Shown: positions 25,673-34,661 of the stretch, piece after piece
Layout: each line of letters starts with the position of its first letter
Numbering within the stretch: position 1 is the first letter of the stretch
DNA from: Cupriavidus alkaliphilus
Lineage (GTDB): Bacteria > Pseudomonadota > Gammaproteobacteria > Burkholderiales > Burkholderiaceae
DNA: 64,000 bases
Assembly: GCF_900094595.1 (NCBI RefSeq)
Contig: NZ_FMAD01000010.1
Location: 62,001 to 126,000, forward strand
Reading direction: 5' to 3'
Made by a program: the position numbers and the translations under genes
The notes under the pieces: model-generated
Databases searched by the model: none
What the model was told of the DNA's origin: nothing
What the model saw: the letters and a program-made list of their open reading frames with translations, nothing else

Positions 25673-27250
25673 TCAGTCCATCGCCAGGGTGGCGGCGTGC
25701 TCGGTGACGCTGCTGCGCAGTTCCACGTCCGGCATGCGGCGCACGATCAGCAGCGCCAGCACCGCCGCCGCGGCGCCCACCGCAAAGATCAGGTGGAAGC
25801 CGGACTCCACGCCGCCGGCCAGCACGGCGCGCACCGACGGCGACAGCTGCGCGAAGGCCTCGCTGCCATGGCGCAGCGCGCCCAGGTCCAGCGCCTGCGT
25901 GACCCCGGAAGCCGCCAGCGCCTGACGGAATTCCAGCGTCAGCAGCGTGCCGGCCAGGGCGCCGCCAAGCGCGCTGCCGAGCGAACGCAGCACCAGCAGC
26001 GCGCCGGTGCCGGCGCCGGTATCGCGGCGCTCCAGCGCGTTCTGCACGCTCATCAGCGTCGCCACCATGGTGATGCCCAGGCCCACGCCGGCCAGCGTCA
26101 TCGCCGCCAGCACCACCGCCAGCGGCACGGCCGGAGTCACCAGCGCCAGCACGATCAGGCCCAGCGCGCCGGCGATATAGCCCGCGGTCAGGATGCCGCG
26201 CATGCGGCCCACGCGCGGCGCCAGCCACGCGACGATGAAGTTGCCCGCCACCGTCGCCAGCAGGAACGGCATCACCAGCAGGCCCGAGGTCGACGCATCG
26301 GCGCCGCGCACCAGCTGGAAGTGCAGGGGCAGGGCGAAGATGCACAGGAAGATGTCGAGCGCGGCCAGCGCCGACGCGGCCACGCCCAGCACATAGGCCC
26401 GGTTGGCGAACAGGCGCGGCGGCAGCATCGGGTCGGCCGCGCGGCGTTCCTGCCAGGTCAGCAGCAGCACGGCCGCGACCGCGGCCAGCAGCAGGGCGCC
26501 CAGCTCGGGCGAGAGCCAGTCGTAGACATCGCCGCCCCAGCTCATTGCCAGCAGGAAGGCGACGATGGCCACCGCCAGCAGCAGCGCGCCCAGCCAGTCC
26601 ACGCGCGCGCGCCCGCCGCGCGCGGGCAGCATGGCCAGGCCGCGGTAGCACATGAACATCGCCAGCAGCCCCAGCGGCACGTTGACCCAGAACAGCCAGC
26701 GCCACGACATGTGGTCAGAGACCCAGCCGCCCACCAGCGGCCCGGCGATCGACGCCACCGCCCATACCGTGGCCAGGTAGCCCTGGTAGCGCCCGCGCTG
26801 GCGCGGCGCCACCACGTCGGCGATGGCGGCCTGCGCCAGCGACATCAGCCCGCCGCCGCCCACGCCCTGCAAAGCGCGGAACAGGATCAGCTGGCCCAGT
26901 GTCTGCGCCAGCGCGCACGCTACCGAGGCACCGATAAACAGCGTGATCGCCACCATCAGCAGGCGCCGCCGCCCGAAGCTGTCCGACAGCTTGCCGTACA
27001 ACGGCGTCGTCACCGTCGACACGATCAGGTAGGCCGTGACGATCCACGACAGGTGGCCGAAGCCGTTCAGGTCATTGGCAATTGCCGGCACCGCCGGGAT
27101 CACCACGGTCTGGTCGAGCGCGGCCAGCAGGATGCACAGCACGATGCCGCCAATCACGCGCATGACGGCGCGGTGATCATGGACGGGCAGGGCGTTGGTG
27201 TTGGCGGAGCCAGGCGAAACTGCGGGTGCGGCGGAAGCGGGCGAAGACAT
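25673..27250 (-). CDS. DHA2-family (EmrB/QacA) 14-TM drug exporter
   Basis: This 525-residue MFS protein has the DHA2 first-helix signature LAALDQTVVIPAVPAIANDL, the loop motif GKLSDSFGRRRLL, the motif-C helix (AVASIAGPLVGGW) and about 14 hydrophobic helices. It likely expels toxic compounds using the proton gradient. The start at 27250 (MSSPAS) is favoured over 27262. No EmrA-type adaptor or regulator is adjacent. Confidence 0.93.
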   Translation of the reverse strand: MSSPASAAPAVSPGSANTNALPVHDHRAVMRVIGGIVLCILLAALDQTVVIPAVPAIANDLNGFGHLSWIVTAYLIVSTVTTPLYGKLSDSFGRRRLLMVAITLFIGASVACALAQTLGQLILFRALQGVGGGGLMSLAQAAIADVVAPRQRGRYQGYLATVWAVASIAGPLVGGWVSDHMSWRWLFWVNVPLGLLAMFMCYRGLAMLPARGGRARVDWLGALLLAVAIVAFLLAMSWGGDVYDWLSPELGALLLAAVAAVLLLTWQERRAADPMLPPRLFANRAYVLGVAASALAALDIFLCIFALPLHFQLVRGADASTSGLLVMPFLLATVAGNFIVAWLAPRVGRMRGILTAGYIAGALGLIVLALVTPAVPLAVVLAAMTLAGVGLGITMVATLMSVQNALERRDTGAGTGALLVLRSLGSALGGALAGTLLTLEFRQALAASGVTQALDLGALRHGSEAFAQLSPSVRAVLAGGVESGFHLIFAVGAAAAVLALLIVRRMPDVELRSSVTEHAATLAMD

Positions 27251-27508
27251 GGGCAAGCACAAGCCGCAGCCATGTGCGGCGAAAGCAACGTCAAATGCGG
27301 GGAATATCGGCCGGGAACCGCGCGGGGGAGGCGTGAAGCCGGGGCGGATGGCCTAATTCAGCGAACGCATAATTATATGCGGCCAGCGAATATCGTGCTT
27401 GCGGCCAGCGTGGGCCGGCCTGCCAGGCGATGCAGGCGCCGGTGGCGGTCGCGCTTATCCGTTGATACGGAAAACGGGCGCGACCAGTCCACCGGCCACA
27501 CTGCGGGC

Positions 27509-27949
27509 TTAATGCCCGCCGCCGGTGATGTAATGCTCCAGCTGCTCGATGATGAACTGCTGTTCCGAGATGATGTCCTTGACCAGGTCGCCGATCGACA
27601 GCATGCCGATCAGCTCGTCGCCCTGCATCACCGGCAGGTGGCGCAGCCGGTGCCGGGTCATCAGCGCCATGCATTCGTCGGTGGTCTGGTTGGCGCTGAC
27701 GTAGATGACCGCATTGGTCATGATGTCGCGCACCAGCGTCTCGCGCGAGGTGCGCTGCATCAGGATCACCTTGCGCGCGTAGTCGCGCTCGCTGAGGATG
27801 CCCTTGATCTCGCCATGCTCGATGACCAGCAGCGCACCGATGCCCTTCTCGGCCATCAGCTGCAGCGCGGCGTACACGGACGCCGTGGGGGGAATGCTGT
27901 AGATGGCCTGACTCGGCTTGGACTCCAGAACCTGGCGTGCGGTTTTCAT
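27509..27949 (-). CDS. Tandem CBS-domain protein
   Basis: The 146-residue product is almost entirely a CBS pair (Bateman module): IYSIPPTASVYAALQLMAEKGIGALLV with GILSERDYARKVI, then AVIYVSANQTTDECMALMTRHRLRHLPVM with GMLSIGDLVKDII. Such stand-alone modules bind adenine nucleotides and act as energy or redox sensors. ATG 27949 has AAGGAG at the right spacing; a TTG two codons upstream is unlikely. Confidence 0.94.
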   Translation of the reverse strand: MKTARQVLESKPSQAIYSIPPTASVYAALQLMAEKGIGALLVIEHGEIKGILSERDYARKVILMQRTSRETLVRDIMTNAVIYVSANQTTDECMALMTRHRLRHLPVMQGDELIGMLSIGDLVKDIISEQQFIIEQLEHYITGGGH

Positions 27950-28106
27950 CACCAACTCCTTTTCCGTCGAGAAAACATGCGGCTGGCGCTACCTGGCTTG
28001 CTGCCAATGGAACCAGAGTAGCAAAGGAATGCGCGGGCTTACAGGGTGACTTACGCTAATCTTTGTAAGCAAGGGTGTGACGCTCGCACTGCTGGCGACA
28101 CCCCAA

Positions 28107-29528
28107 CTACTCGGTCAGCATCCGCACCTTCACCTTCTTGCCCTTGACCTTGCCGGCGTTGAGCCGCTTCACCGCCTCGCGCCCGATGCTGCGTTCCACG
28201 GCGATATAGGTCGACATTTCCAGCACATTGATCTTGCCGATCTGCTCCTTGGCAAAGCCTGCCTCGCCGGTCAGCGCGCCCAGGATGTCGCCGGGACGGA
28301 TCTTCTCCTTGCGGCCGCCCAGCATCTGCAGCGTCACCATCGGCGGCAGCAGGCGCTCGGCGCTGGCGGGGGTCAGCTCGGCCAGCGGATGCCATTCGAA
28401 TTCGCCGCCGTGGTGCTGCTCCAGGTTGCCCACGCGGCCCATCTCGTCCATGCTCACCAGGCTGAAGGCCCAGCCCTCCTGGTCCGCACGGCCGGTGCGG
28501 CCGATGCGGTGCACATGCACCTCCGGATCGGGCGTGATCTCGACATTGATGACCGCCTCGAGCTGCGCGATATCGAGCCCGCGCGCGGCCACGTCGGTGG
28601 CCACCAGCACCGAACAGCTGCGGTTGGCAAACTGCACCAGCACCTGGTCGCGCTCGCGCTGCTCCAGTTCGCCGTGCAGCGCCAGCGCCTGGTAGCCCTG
28701 CGCGCGCAGCAGCTCCACCAGGTCGCGGCAGCGCGCCTTGGTATTGCAGAAGGCCAGCGTGCTGGCCGGGCGGAAGTGGTCCAGCAGCCGCCCCACGGCG
28801 TTCAGGCGCTCGCTCTCGTCCACCTCGTAGAAGCGCTGGCGGATGGTGCTGTTGTCATGCGTGGCTTCCAGCTTGAGCGACTGTGGATTGCGCAGGAAGC
28901 GATGGCTGAGCTTGTCGATGCCGGGCGGGTAAGTCGCGGAAAACAGCAGCGTCTGGCGCTCCTTCGGGCACCGGCTGACCACATAGGCGATATCGTCGAA
29001 GAAACCCATGTCGAGCATGCGGTCGGCCTCGTCCAGCACCAGCGTATTGATGGCCGACAGGTCCAGGCTGCCGCGGTCGAGGTGGTCCAGGATGCGGCCC
29101 GGCGTGCCCACCACGATATGCGCACCGTGGATCAGGCTGTCGACCTGCGGGCGCATCGGCGAGCCCCCGCACAGCGTCAGCACCTTGACGTTCTCTTCGG
29201 CGCGCGCCAGGCGGCGGATTTCCTGCGTGACCTGGTCGGCCAGTTCGCGCGTAGGGCACAGCACCATGGCCTGCACGTCGAAGCGGCGCGGATCGAGCCG
29301 GTGCAGCAGCGCCAGCCCGAACGCCGCGGTCTTGCCGCTGCCGGTCTTGGCCTGCGCCACCAGGTCATGCCCCGCCAATGTGATCGGCAGGCTGGCCGCC
29401 TGGATCGGCGTCATTTCGTCATAGCCCAGCTGCGCCAGCGTGGCGAGCATGGCGGGCGACAAGGGCAGGGTGGAGAAAGCGGCGCCGGCTTGCGGCTGCG
29501 GGTGTGCTTGCACAGGGGTCGAGTTCAT
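28107..29528 (-). CDS. dbpA: DEAD-box RNA helicase DbpA
   Basis: This 473-residue ATP-dependent RNA helicase acts in 50S ribosome assembly. Visible motifs: Q-motif MTPIQAASLP, Walker A AKTGSGKT (60-67), PTRELA, DEAD (166-169), SAT (197-199), and ATDVAARGLDI with HRIGRTGR in the second RecA domain. The C-terminal ~75 residues (GRKEKIRPGDILGALTGEAG onward) form the DbpA-type RNA-binding domain that targets 23S rRNA hairpin 92. Confidence 0.96.
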   Translation of the reverse strand: MNSTPVQAHPQPQAGAAFSTLPLSPAMLATLAQLGYDEMTPIQAASLPITLAGHDLVAQAKTGSGKTAAFGLALLHRLDPRRFDVQAMVLCPTRELADQVTQEIRRLARAEENVKVLTLCGGSPMRPQVDSLIHGAHIVVGTPGRILDHLDRGSLDLSAINTLVLDEADRMLDMGFFDDIAYVVSRCPKERQTLLFSATYPPGIDKLSHRFLRNPQSLKLEATHDNSTIRQRFYEVDESERLNAVGRLLDHFRPASTLAFCNTKARCRDLVELLRAQGYQALALHGELEQRERDQVLVQFANRSCSVLVATDVAARGLDIAQLEAVINVEITPDPEVHVHRIGRTGRADQEGWAFSLVSMDEMGRVGNLEQHHGGEFEWHPLAELTPASAERLLPPMVTLQMLGGRKEKIRPGDILGALTGEAGFAKEQIGKINVLEMSTYIAVERSIGREAVKRLNAGKVKGKKVKVRMLTE

Positions 29529-29550
29529 GCGGGATTATAGCGATCCGGCG

Positions 29551-30474
29551 TCAGGCATCCGCATCAGCCGGCGGCGTCCAGCCCAGCCGCTCCAGCAACG
29601 CCTGCGCGGCGGCCGGCGCGCGTTCCTTGGCACCGTTGATGAAAAAGAGAAAGACCTCGCGCTTGCGTGCCGCGGGCTGGCGGTCTTCGAGCATCGGCAG
29701 GTCTTCCGGCTGCGCGCCCTGCGCCCACGCCCGCGCGCGTGCGGCCCATTGGTCGAGCGCCTTCGGACCATAGCCGGTCTTCAGCTTCTCGCTGCTTTCC
29801 ATCAGCCGCGCGTAGACAAAATCGGCGGTCAGGTCCGCCATCGACGGAAACCTGGGCGAATCCGTAAAGACCGTGGCGGCCTTGTATTTCCGGGCGAGCT
29901 TCAGGTAATCGGGCGAGCGGAAGCTGTCGTGGCGCACCTCCAGCACGTGGCGCAGCGTCACGCCTTCCACGGATGCCGGCAGCAATTGCAGGAAGGCCTC
30001 GAAGTCGTCCGCATCGAACTGCTTGGTCGGCGCGAACTGCCACACCACCGGCCCCAGCTTGCGGCCCAGCTCGGCAATGCCGCTGTCGATAAAGCGCGCG
30101 ATCGAATCGCCTGACTCCGCCAGCACGCGGCGATTGGTGGCAAAACGCGAGGCCTTTACCGCAAAGACGAAGTCATCGGGGGTCTCGTCGCGCCATTTGG
30201 CAAACGACGTGCGCTTCTGCGTGCCGTGGTACGTGCTGTTGATTTCGATCGCGCTGAGGTGTCGGCTGGCGTAGGCCAGTTCGCGCGCCTGCGGCAGTTT
30301 GGCGGGATAGAAGTTGTCGCGCCACGGTGCGTAATTCCAGCCGCCGATGCCGACGCGCACCAGCCCGGCCGCCGTGGCGGCCTTGCGCGATGGCGTGCCC
30401 GATCTGGGCCTGGCTGCGGCCGCAGCGGGTGCGGCAGGCGTGGATGCGGCCTTCGCCGCGGGGCGTGCTGGCAT
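29551..30474 (-). CDS. DUF72-family protein
   Basis: The 307-residue protein has an Ala/Pro-rich N-terminal tail and a DUF72 TIM-barrel core beginning VRVGIGGWNYAPWRDNFYP, with INSTYHGTQKRTSFAKWRDETPDDFVFAVKASRF and VEVRHDSF. Function is unknown; the fold resembles sugar-isomerase/endonuclease IV-type barrels. It lies 22 nt upstream of dbpA on the same strand and is possibly co-transcribed. Confidence 0.9.
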   Translation of the reverse strand: MPARPAAKAASTPAAPAAAAARPRSGTPSRKAATAAGLVRVGIGGWNYAPWRDNFYPAKLPQARELAYASRHLSAIEINSTYHGTQKRTSFAKWRDETPDDFVFAVKASRFATNRRVLAESGDSIARFIDSGIAELGRKLGPVVWQFAPTKQFDADDFEAFLQLLPASVEGVTLRHVLEVRHDSFRSPDYLKLARKYKAATVFTDSPRFPSMADLTADFVYARLMESSEKLKTGYGPKALDQWAARARAWAQGAQPEDLPMLEDRQPAARKREVFLFFINGAKERAPAAAQALLERLGWTPPADADA

Positions 30475-30566
30475 GGCGCGGTCTCCCGAATCGCGAGACT
30501 GGCAGTCTAGCGGGAATCCGAGCCAGGCGGGTGAGGGCGTCGCTAAACCGAGCGCCCATGAAAAAA

Positions 30567-30593
30567 CCGGAAGAGGGCAATGCCCCCTTCCGG
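30567..30593 (-). terminator. Rho-independent terminator of the DUF4382 gene
   Basis: A GC-rich stem (CCGGAAGAGGGCA / TGCCCCCTTCCGG, one mismatch) is followed on the minus strand by six Ts (30561-30566). It lies 22 nt after the lipoprotein stop. Confidence 0.85.
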
Positions 30594-30615
30594 CCCGCTC
30601 CCCGATCCCCCGGGT

Positions 30616-31818
30616 TCAGAACGAGAAATTGAGCAGCACGTCCGCGATGTTGACGTCCGCGGGCTGCGTCTGCACGGCACCGGTGATGCTGGTGGCCTGG
30701 ATGCTGTACTTGCCTGCCGCAGCGCCATCCGGCGACAGCGGGATCGGCAGCGCGGCCTGGTAGGTGCCGATCACCGGCGCGGCCACCGGCAGCGCGGGCT
30801 CGGTCGCAAACAGGCTGTAGGCGCCGGTATCGCTGGCCGCCGCGGTCGCGGCGATTTCAAAGGTGCCGCCGTTGACCAGCTGCAGCGCGCGCAGCGTGGC
30901 TTCGGCCGAAGCCGGCGCCACCACGCCCGAGACGCGGCGATAGGTCGATGCCGGCAGCGTCATCGGCGCCGCGGCGGTCGAGATCGCCGTGGGCGTGCCC
31001 ACCACCACCGGCACGCCGCGCACGATGCCCGCCGCCTTGGCGTTGGCCGCACCCGGCACCACCACCACGTCGACCGGACCGGCCGTGCTGCTTTGCTCGA
31101 TCGGCGACAGGCGGAAGCTGCCGTTGGCATCCGCCACGGTCGACTTCACCACCACGCCATTGCGCTCGGCATAGACGCGCGCACCCGGGGCCGCGGCGAC
31201 CACGCCGTTGACTTCGCCGCTGACGGTCATCGGGATCGCGGTCACCACCGGCTTCAGGCCATAGGTGCCATTGCCGCGCGTCACCACCGACTTGCACGCG
31301 TCGAAGTCCAGCACCAGGTCGGTCAGCGTGTCGCGCGCCACCGTGAACGGACGATTGATCTTGATGCCCGACTGCACCGCGCTGGGCGTGTCGAGCGGCT
31401 GCTCGGCGCCACCCACGGGCACCACCGAATTGGCCAGGGCCGAGGCACCGCTGCCGCGGTTGGCATCCAGCACCAGGCGCACCTGCTGGTAATCACCGGC
31501 CGGCAGTGCGGTCTGGCCCAGCACCGTCATCACGCCGTTGGTCAGCGACAGCAGGTCGATCCTGCGCGCGGGCACGACGTCGATATCGACCCAGCCCCCG
31601 GCGCTGGCCTCGGCGCTGGCGCTGCTGTGCACGCGCACCTTGTTGACGGTCACGAAGACATTGTTGAAACCGCAGGCCGGCGCATCGGTCATCGATACCT
31701 GCAGCGTGCCGCGCCCGGGGCCGTCGTCGCCGCCGCCGCCGCCGCAAGCGGCCAGCGCAAGCACGCCGCTCAGGGCCAGCAGGCGCAACGGAGCAGAAGT
31801 ATTAGAAAGGACTGACAC
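30616..31818 (-). CDS. DUF4382-domain lipoprotein
   Basis: The 400-residue protein has a lipoprotein signal with Cys25 in LALAACGGGGG, then a DUF4382 domain (LQVSMTDAPACGFNNVFVTVNKVRVH, QVRLVLD) and a carboxypeptidase-regulatory-like beta domain (VSGEVNGVVAAAPGARVYAE, DANGSFRLSPI). It is anchored in the envelope, function unknown. GTG 31818 is chosen because GGAGA lies eight nt upstream; longer frames cross the divergent promoter region. Confidence 0.87.
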   Translation of the reverse strand: MSVLSNTSAPLRLLALSGVLALAACGGGGGDDGPGRGTLQVSMTDAPACGFNNVFVTVNKVRVHSSASAEASAGGWVDIDVVPARRIDLLSLTNGVMTVLGQTALPAGDYQQVRLVLDANRGSGASALANSVVPVGGAEQPLDTPSAVQSGIKINRPFTVARDTLTDLVLDFDACKSVVTRGNGTYGLKPVVTAIPMTVSGEVNGVVAAAPGARVYAERNGVVVKSTVADANGSFRLSPIEQSSTAGPVDVVVVPGAANAKAAGIVRGVPVVVGTPTAISTAAAPMTLPASTYRRVSGVVAPASAEATLRALQLVNGGTFEIAATAAASDTGAYSLFATEPALPVAAPVIGTYQAALPIPLSPDGAAAGKYSIQATSITGAVQTQPADVNIADVLLNFSF

Positions 31819-32340
31819 GGTAGTTTCTCCGCATTGTTGTTTGTGGGGTGATCGGAGCTTATGTTGAGGTTCGCATAACCGTTGTAAATCTTTGTAATAC
31901 GTTGTGAAAAAGTCCGCGCCTTGTCTGCATGACCGGTCATGGCTGCTACCGGAAGGTACAAGGGCGATGACCAGCCGGATTCCATGCAATGCGGCATCGG
32001 CTCTGCTGCGGCCGGCCCCTTGCCGGCACACATCGATCCCGGCGCTGCCATTGCGCCGCAACGCGACGCTTATTGCGTTGCACTGCCAGCGCCGGACAGG
32101 CTGCGTCCGGACGCCTCGGTTTCGGCCCGCGTATCGGTGAGCATCGCGGCAGCCAGCCCGCCCAAGCGCCGGCTCGCGCACGAATTCACCGCATTGTTTC
32201 GTCAACGTCTGCGTACTGCGCGCGATATGCATCACATCGCTCAAGTCGGCAGGCCGCGCACCGTATACAGCGGGGTGGAAATCCCACGCTGCAGCTTGCT
32301 GCAAACGCCCCCAACGATTCCTTACGAAGGATTCCCCTTG
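31819..32340. other. Intergenic region between DUF4382 and chemoreceptor genes
   Basis: This 522-nt stretch shows no credible gene: frames here give low-complexity Arg/Pro/Ala translations. The left end is AT-rich (31855-31910) and likely holds the DUF4382 promoter. The right end holds a flagellar-sigma-like promoter for the chemoreceptor (32241-32267). Confidence 0.5.
32241..32267 (+). promoter_or_regulatory. Possible sigma-28 (FliA) promoter for chemoreceptor
   Basis: TCAA at 32241-32244, a 15-nt spacer, then ACCGTATA (32260-32267) resembles the FliA pattern TAAA-N15-GCCGATAA in spacing and partly in sequence. It lies 73 nt before the ATG. Chemoreceptor genes are commonly FliA-dependent. 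Confidence 0.35.
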
Positions 32341-34140
32341 ATGTTCACTACCATCCGCGCGCGGATCGTGGCCCTGTGCGTCGCCATCGTGGTCGCCGCG
32401 CTCGCCATCAACACGGCACTGAACCAGTTCGTTGCCAATCGCTATAACGAAGACGCCATCGACGGCAGCCTCGCCGCCGTGCAGAGCGGACACGCCAGCG
32501 CCATCGTCGACTGGGTGGCCTCGCACAGCCGGATGATCGAGTCGCTGCAGGACGCCGTGCTGCAGCCCGAACCCGATGCTGCGCTCAGGCAGATCGCCCA
32601 GGCCGGCGGCTTCACCAATGTGTACGTCGGTTACGCCGACAAGACCGCGAAGTTTTCCAACCCGCAAGGCATCCCGCCCGGCTACGACCCCACCGGTCGT
32701 CCGTGGTACCGGCAAGCGGCCGCGGCCGGCAAACCCGTGGTCACGCCGCCTTATGTCGATGCCGGCACGGGCAAGCTGGTGGTGGCCTTCGCCGCGCCGG
32801 TGGTGCGCGACGGTACCGTGCAGGCCGTGGTGTCCGGCGATGTGGCAATGGATACCGTGATCGCCAACGTCAAGGCGATCCACCCGTCGCCGGCCAGCTT
32901 CGGCATGCTGGTGGCCAGGAACGGTGACATCGTCGCGCACACCGACGACAAGCTCACGCTCAAGCCCGTCACGGACCTGGTGCCCGCGCTGAGCGCCGAC
33001 AAGCTGGCCGCTTTAGCCGGCGCGAAGACGCCGCTGGAAGTCGAAGTCGGCGGCAGCGCCAAGCTGCTGGGTGCGCGCGCCATCCCGGGCACCGACTGGA
33101 TGGTCATCGTCGCGCTCGACAAGGCCGAGGCCACCGCCGGCATGCGCTCGGTGCTGATCGCGTCAGTGATCGCGCTGGTGCTGATCGCCGGCGTGGCCGC
33201 CGCGGTGGTGTGGGGCGTGGCGACGATGTCGCTGCGCGGCCTGTCCACCGTGCGCGACGCCATGGACGCGATCGGCTCGGGCGACGGCGACCTGACCCAG
33301 CGCCTGCCCGCCGGCGGCAACGACGAGGTCGCGCAGATCGCGCGCGCCTTCAACACCTTCGCCGACAAGCTCTGCTCGATCATGCGCCAGATCCGCGACG
33401 CCAGCGAATCGGTGCGCGCCGCCGCCGACGAAATCGCCGCCGGCAACATGGACCTGTCGCGCCGCACCGAGTCCGCCGCCGCGAGCCTGCAGCAGACCGC
33501 CGCCTCGATGGAAGAGATCACCGCCACCGTGGGCCAGTCGGCCAGTTCGGCGCAGCACGCCAACGACTCCGTCGCCGCCGCCTCGCGCGTAGCCGCCGAC
33601 GGCGGCGTGGTGATCGGCGAAGTGATCAGCACCATGGGCCAGATCGAGACCGCGTCGGTCAAGGTGTCGGACATCATCGGCGTGATCGAGGGCATCGCCT
33701 TCCAGACCAACATCCTGGCGCTCAACGCCGCCGTCGAAGCCGCGCGCGCCGGCGACCAGGGCCGGGGCTTCGCCGTGGTCGCCGGCGAAGTGCGGGCGCT
33801 GGCCCAGCGCAGCGCCCAGGCCGCGCGCGAGATCAAGACCCTGATCGAAACCACCGTGGGCAGCGTCGCCTCGGGCTCCGACCAGGTTCGCCGCGCCGGC
33901 GACACCATGGGCGAGATCGTCGGCAACGTCTCGAAAGTGACCGGCATTATTAACGAGATCACTCACGCAGCGATGGAACAGACTCGCGGCATTCAAGAGG
34001 TGAATATGGCGGTGAGCCAGCTGGACCAGATGGTGCAGCAGAACGCGGCGCTGGTGGAGCAGTCGACCGCGGCGGCGGCGGCGCTGCAGGCGCAGGCCGG
34101 CAGCCTTGCGGGGGCGGTGGGTCAGTTCAGGCTGGGCTGA
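32341..34140 (+). CDS. Methyl-accepting chemotaxis protein (dCache type)
   Basis: This 599-residue inner-membrane chemoreceptor has TM1 (about 5-25), a periplasmic dCache-like sensor with the DPTGRPWYRQAAAAGKPVVTPPYVDAGTGKLVVAFAAPV signature, TM2 (about 275-300), a HAMP domain, and a long cytoplasmic coiled coil with the highly conserved hairpin tip EGIAFQTNILALNAAVEAARAGDQGRGFAVVAGEVRALAQRS. dCache_1 receptors with this signature often bind amino acids or amines. A GAAGGA site precedes ATG 32341. No C-terminal CheR-binding pentapeptide is present. Confidence 0.95.
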   Translation: MFTTIRARIVALCVAIVVAALAINTALNQFVANRYNEDAIDGSLAAVQSGHASAIVDWVASHSRMIESLQDAVLQPEPDAALRQIAQAGGFTNVYVGYADKTAKFSNPQGIPPGYDPTGRPWYRQAAAAGKPVVTPPYVDAGTGKLVVAFAAPVVRDGTVQAVVSGDVAMDTVIANVKAIHPSPASFGMLVARNGDIVAHTDDKLTLKPVTDLVPALSADKLAALAGAKTPLEVEVGGSAKLLGARAIPGTDWMVIVALDKAEATAGMRSVLIASVIALVLIAGVAAAVVWGVATMSLRGLSTVRDAMDAIGSGDGDLTQRLPAGGNDEVAQIARAFNTFADKLCSIMRQIRDASESVRAAADEIAAGNMDLSRRTESAAASLQQTAASMEEITATVGQSASSAQHANDSVAAASRVAADGGVVIGEVISTMGQIETASVKVSDIIGVIEGIAFQTNILALNAAVEAARAGDQGRGFAVVAGEVRALAQRSAQAAREIKTLIETTVGSVASGSDQVRRAGDTMGEIVGNVSKVTGIINEITHAAMEQTRGIQEVNMAVSQLDQMVQQNAALVEQSTAAAAALQAQAGSLAGAVGQFRLG

Positions 34141-34152
34141 GATCCCCGGCAG

Positions 34153-34596
34153 TCATCGCGCCTTGGCCGGCGGCACGGGCGGATGCTCGCGCCGCCCGCC
34201 GATCGCGCCGGTGCTCGCCGCCCGCACGATCCTGCGGAAGGTCGGGCACTCCATATGGCTCGGCGCCGGGCAAACCGCCGCATGCCGCAGTCCGTCGCGC
34301 ATCGCCGTCAGCTTGCGGATGGTCCGGTCGAGCTCGTCGGCCTTGGCCGCCAGCATCTGCCGGTCGATGCGCGGCTGGCCCTGCGGCGAGAACATCCGCG
34401 CAATGTCGTCCAGCGAGAAGCCGGCGGCCCGCCCCAGCGCGATCAGCGCCAGCCGCTCCAGCACGCCCGCATCGAACACGCGCCGCATCCCGCGCCGGCC
34501 GATCGACGCGATCAGTCCCTTTTCCTCGTAATACCGCAGCGTCGAGGCCGGCACGCCGGCCTGCCGGGCCACCTCCGCAATATCCAGGCTTTTCAC
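34153..34596 (-). CDS. MerR-family regulator with C-x7-C metal-loop motif
   Basis: The 147-residue regulator has the MerR winged helix (DIAEVARQAGVPASTLRYYEEKGLI, RRVFDAGVLERLALIALGRAAGFSLDDI), a dimerisation helix and a terminal loop CPAPSHMECPTF with Cys109 and Cys117. That C-x7-C spacing equals the metal loop of CueR/ZntR (Cys112/Cys120 in CueR), although the operator and targets differ from copper or zinc export systems. It is divergent from a methyltransferase gene across a dyad. Confidence 0.9.
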   Translation of the reverse strand: MKSLDIAEVARQAGVPASTLRYYEEKGLIASIGRRGMRRVFDAGVLERLALIALGRAAGFSLDDIARMFSPQGQPRIDRQMLAAKADELDRTIRKLTAMRDGLRHAAVCPAPSHMECPTFRRIVRAASTGAIGGRREHPPVPPAKAR

Positions 34597-34599
34597 GTC

Positions 34600-34630
34600 T
34601 TGACCTCAAGTCCACTTGAACTGGCACAGT
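34600..34630 (+). promoter_or_regulatory. MerR-type promoter with dyad in a long spacer
   Basis: TTGACC (34600-34605) is a good -35. A dyad TCAAGT-CC-ACTTGA (34606-34619) begins right after it, and a weak -10 (CACAGT, 34625-34630) lies 19 nt downstream of the -35. A dyad within a 19-bp spacer is the hallmark of MerR-activated promoters; here it reads into the methyltransferase. Confidence 0.65.
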
Positions 34631-34661
34631 GTAGCTTCCAGCCACACAAGGGGGTAAGACC

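Noticed and set aside
24960..26705. A 581-residue fusion of an N-terminal domain to glutathione peroxidase
   Set aside because: The N-terminal part is an out-of-frame reading of the exporter gene; the peroxidase has its own ATG and signal peptide at 25580.
25697..28021. 774-codon plus-strand frame opposite the EmrB-type exporter
   Set aside because: Composition is Gln/His/Arg-rich without domains; the minus-strand exporter is unmistakable.
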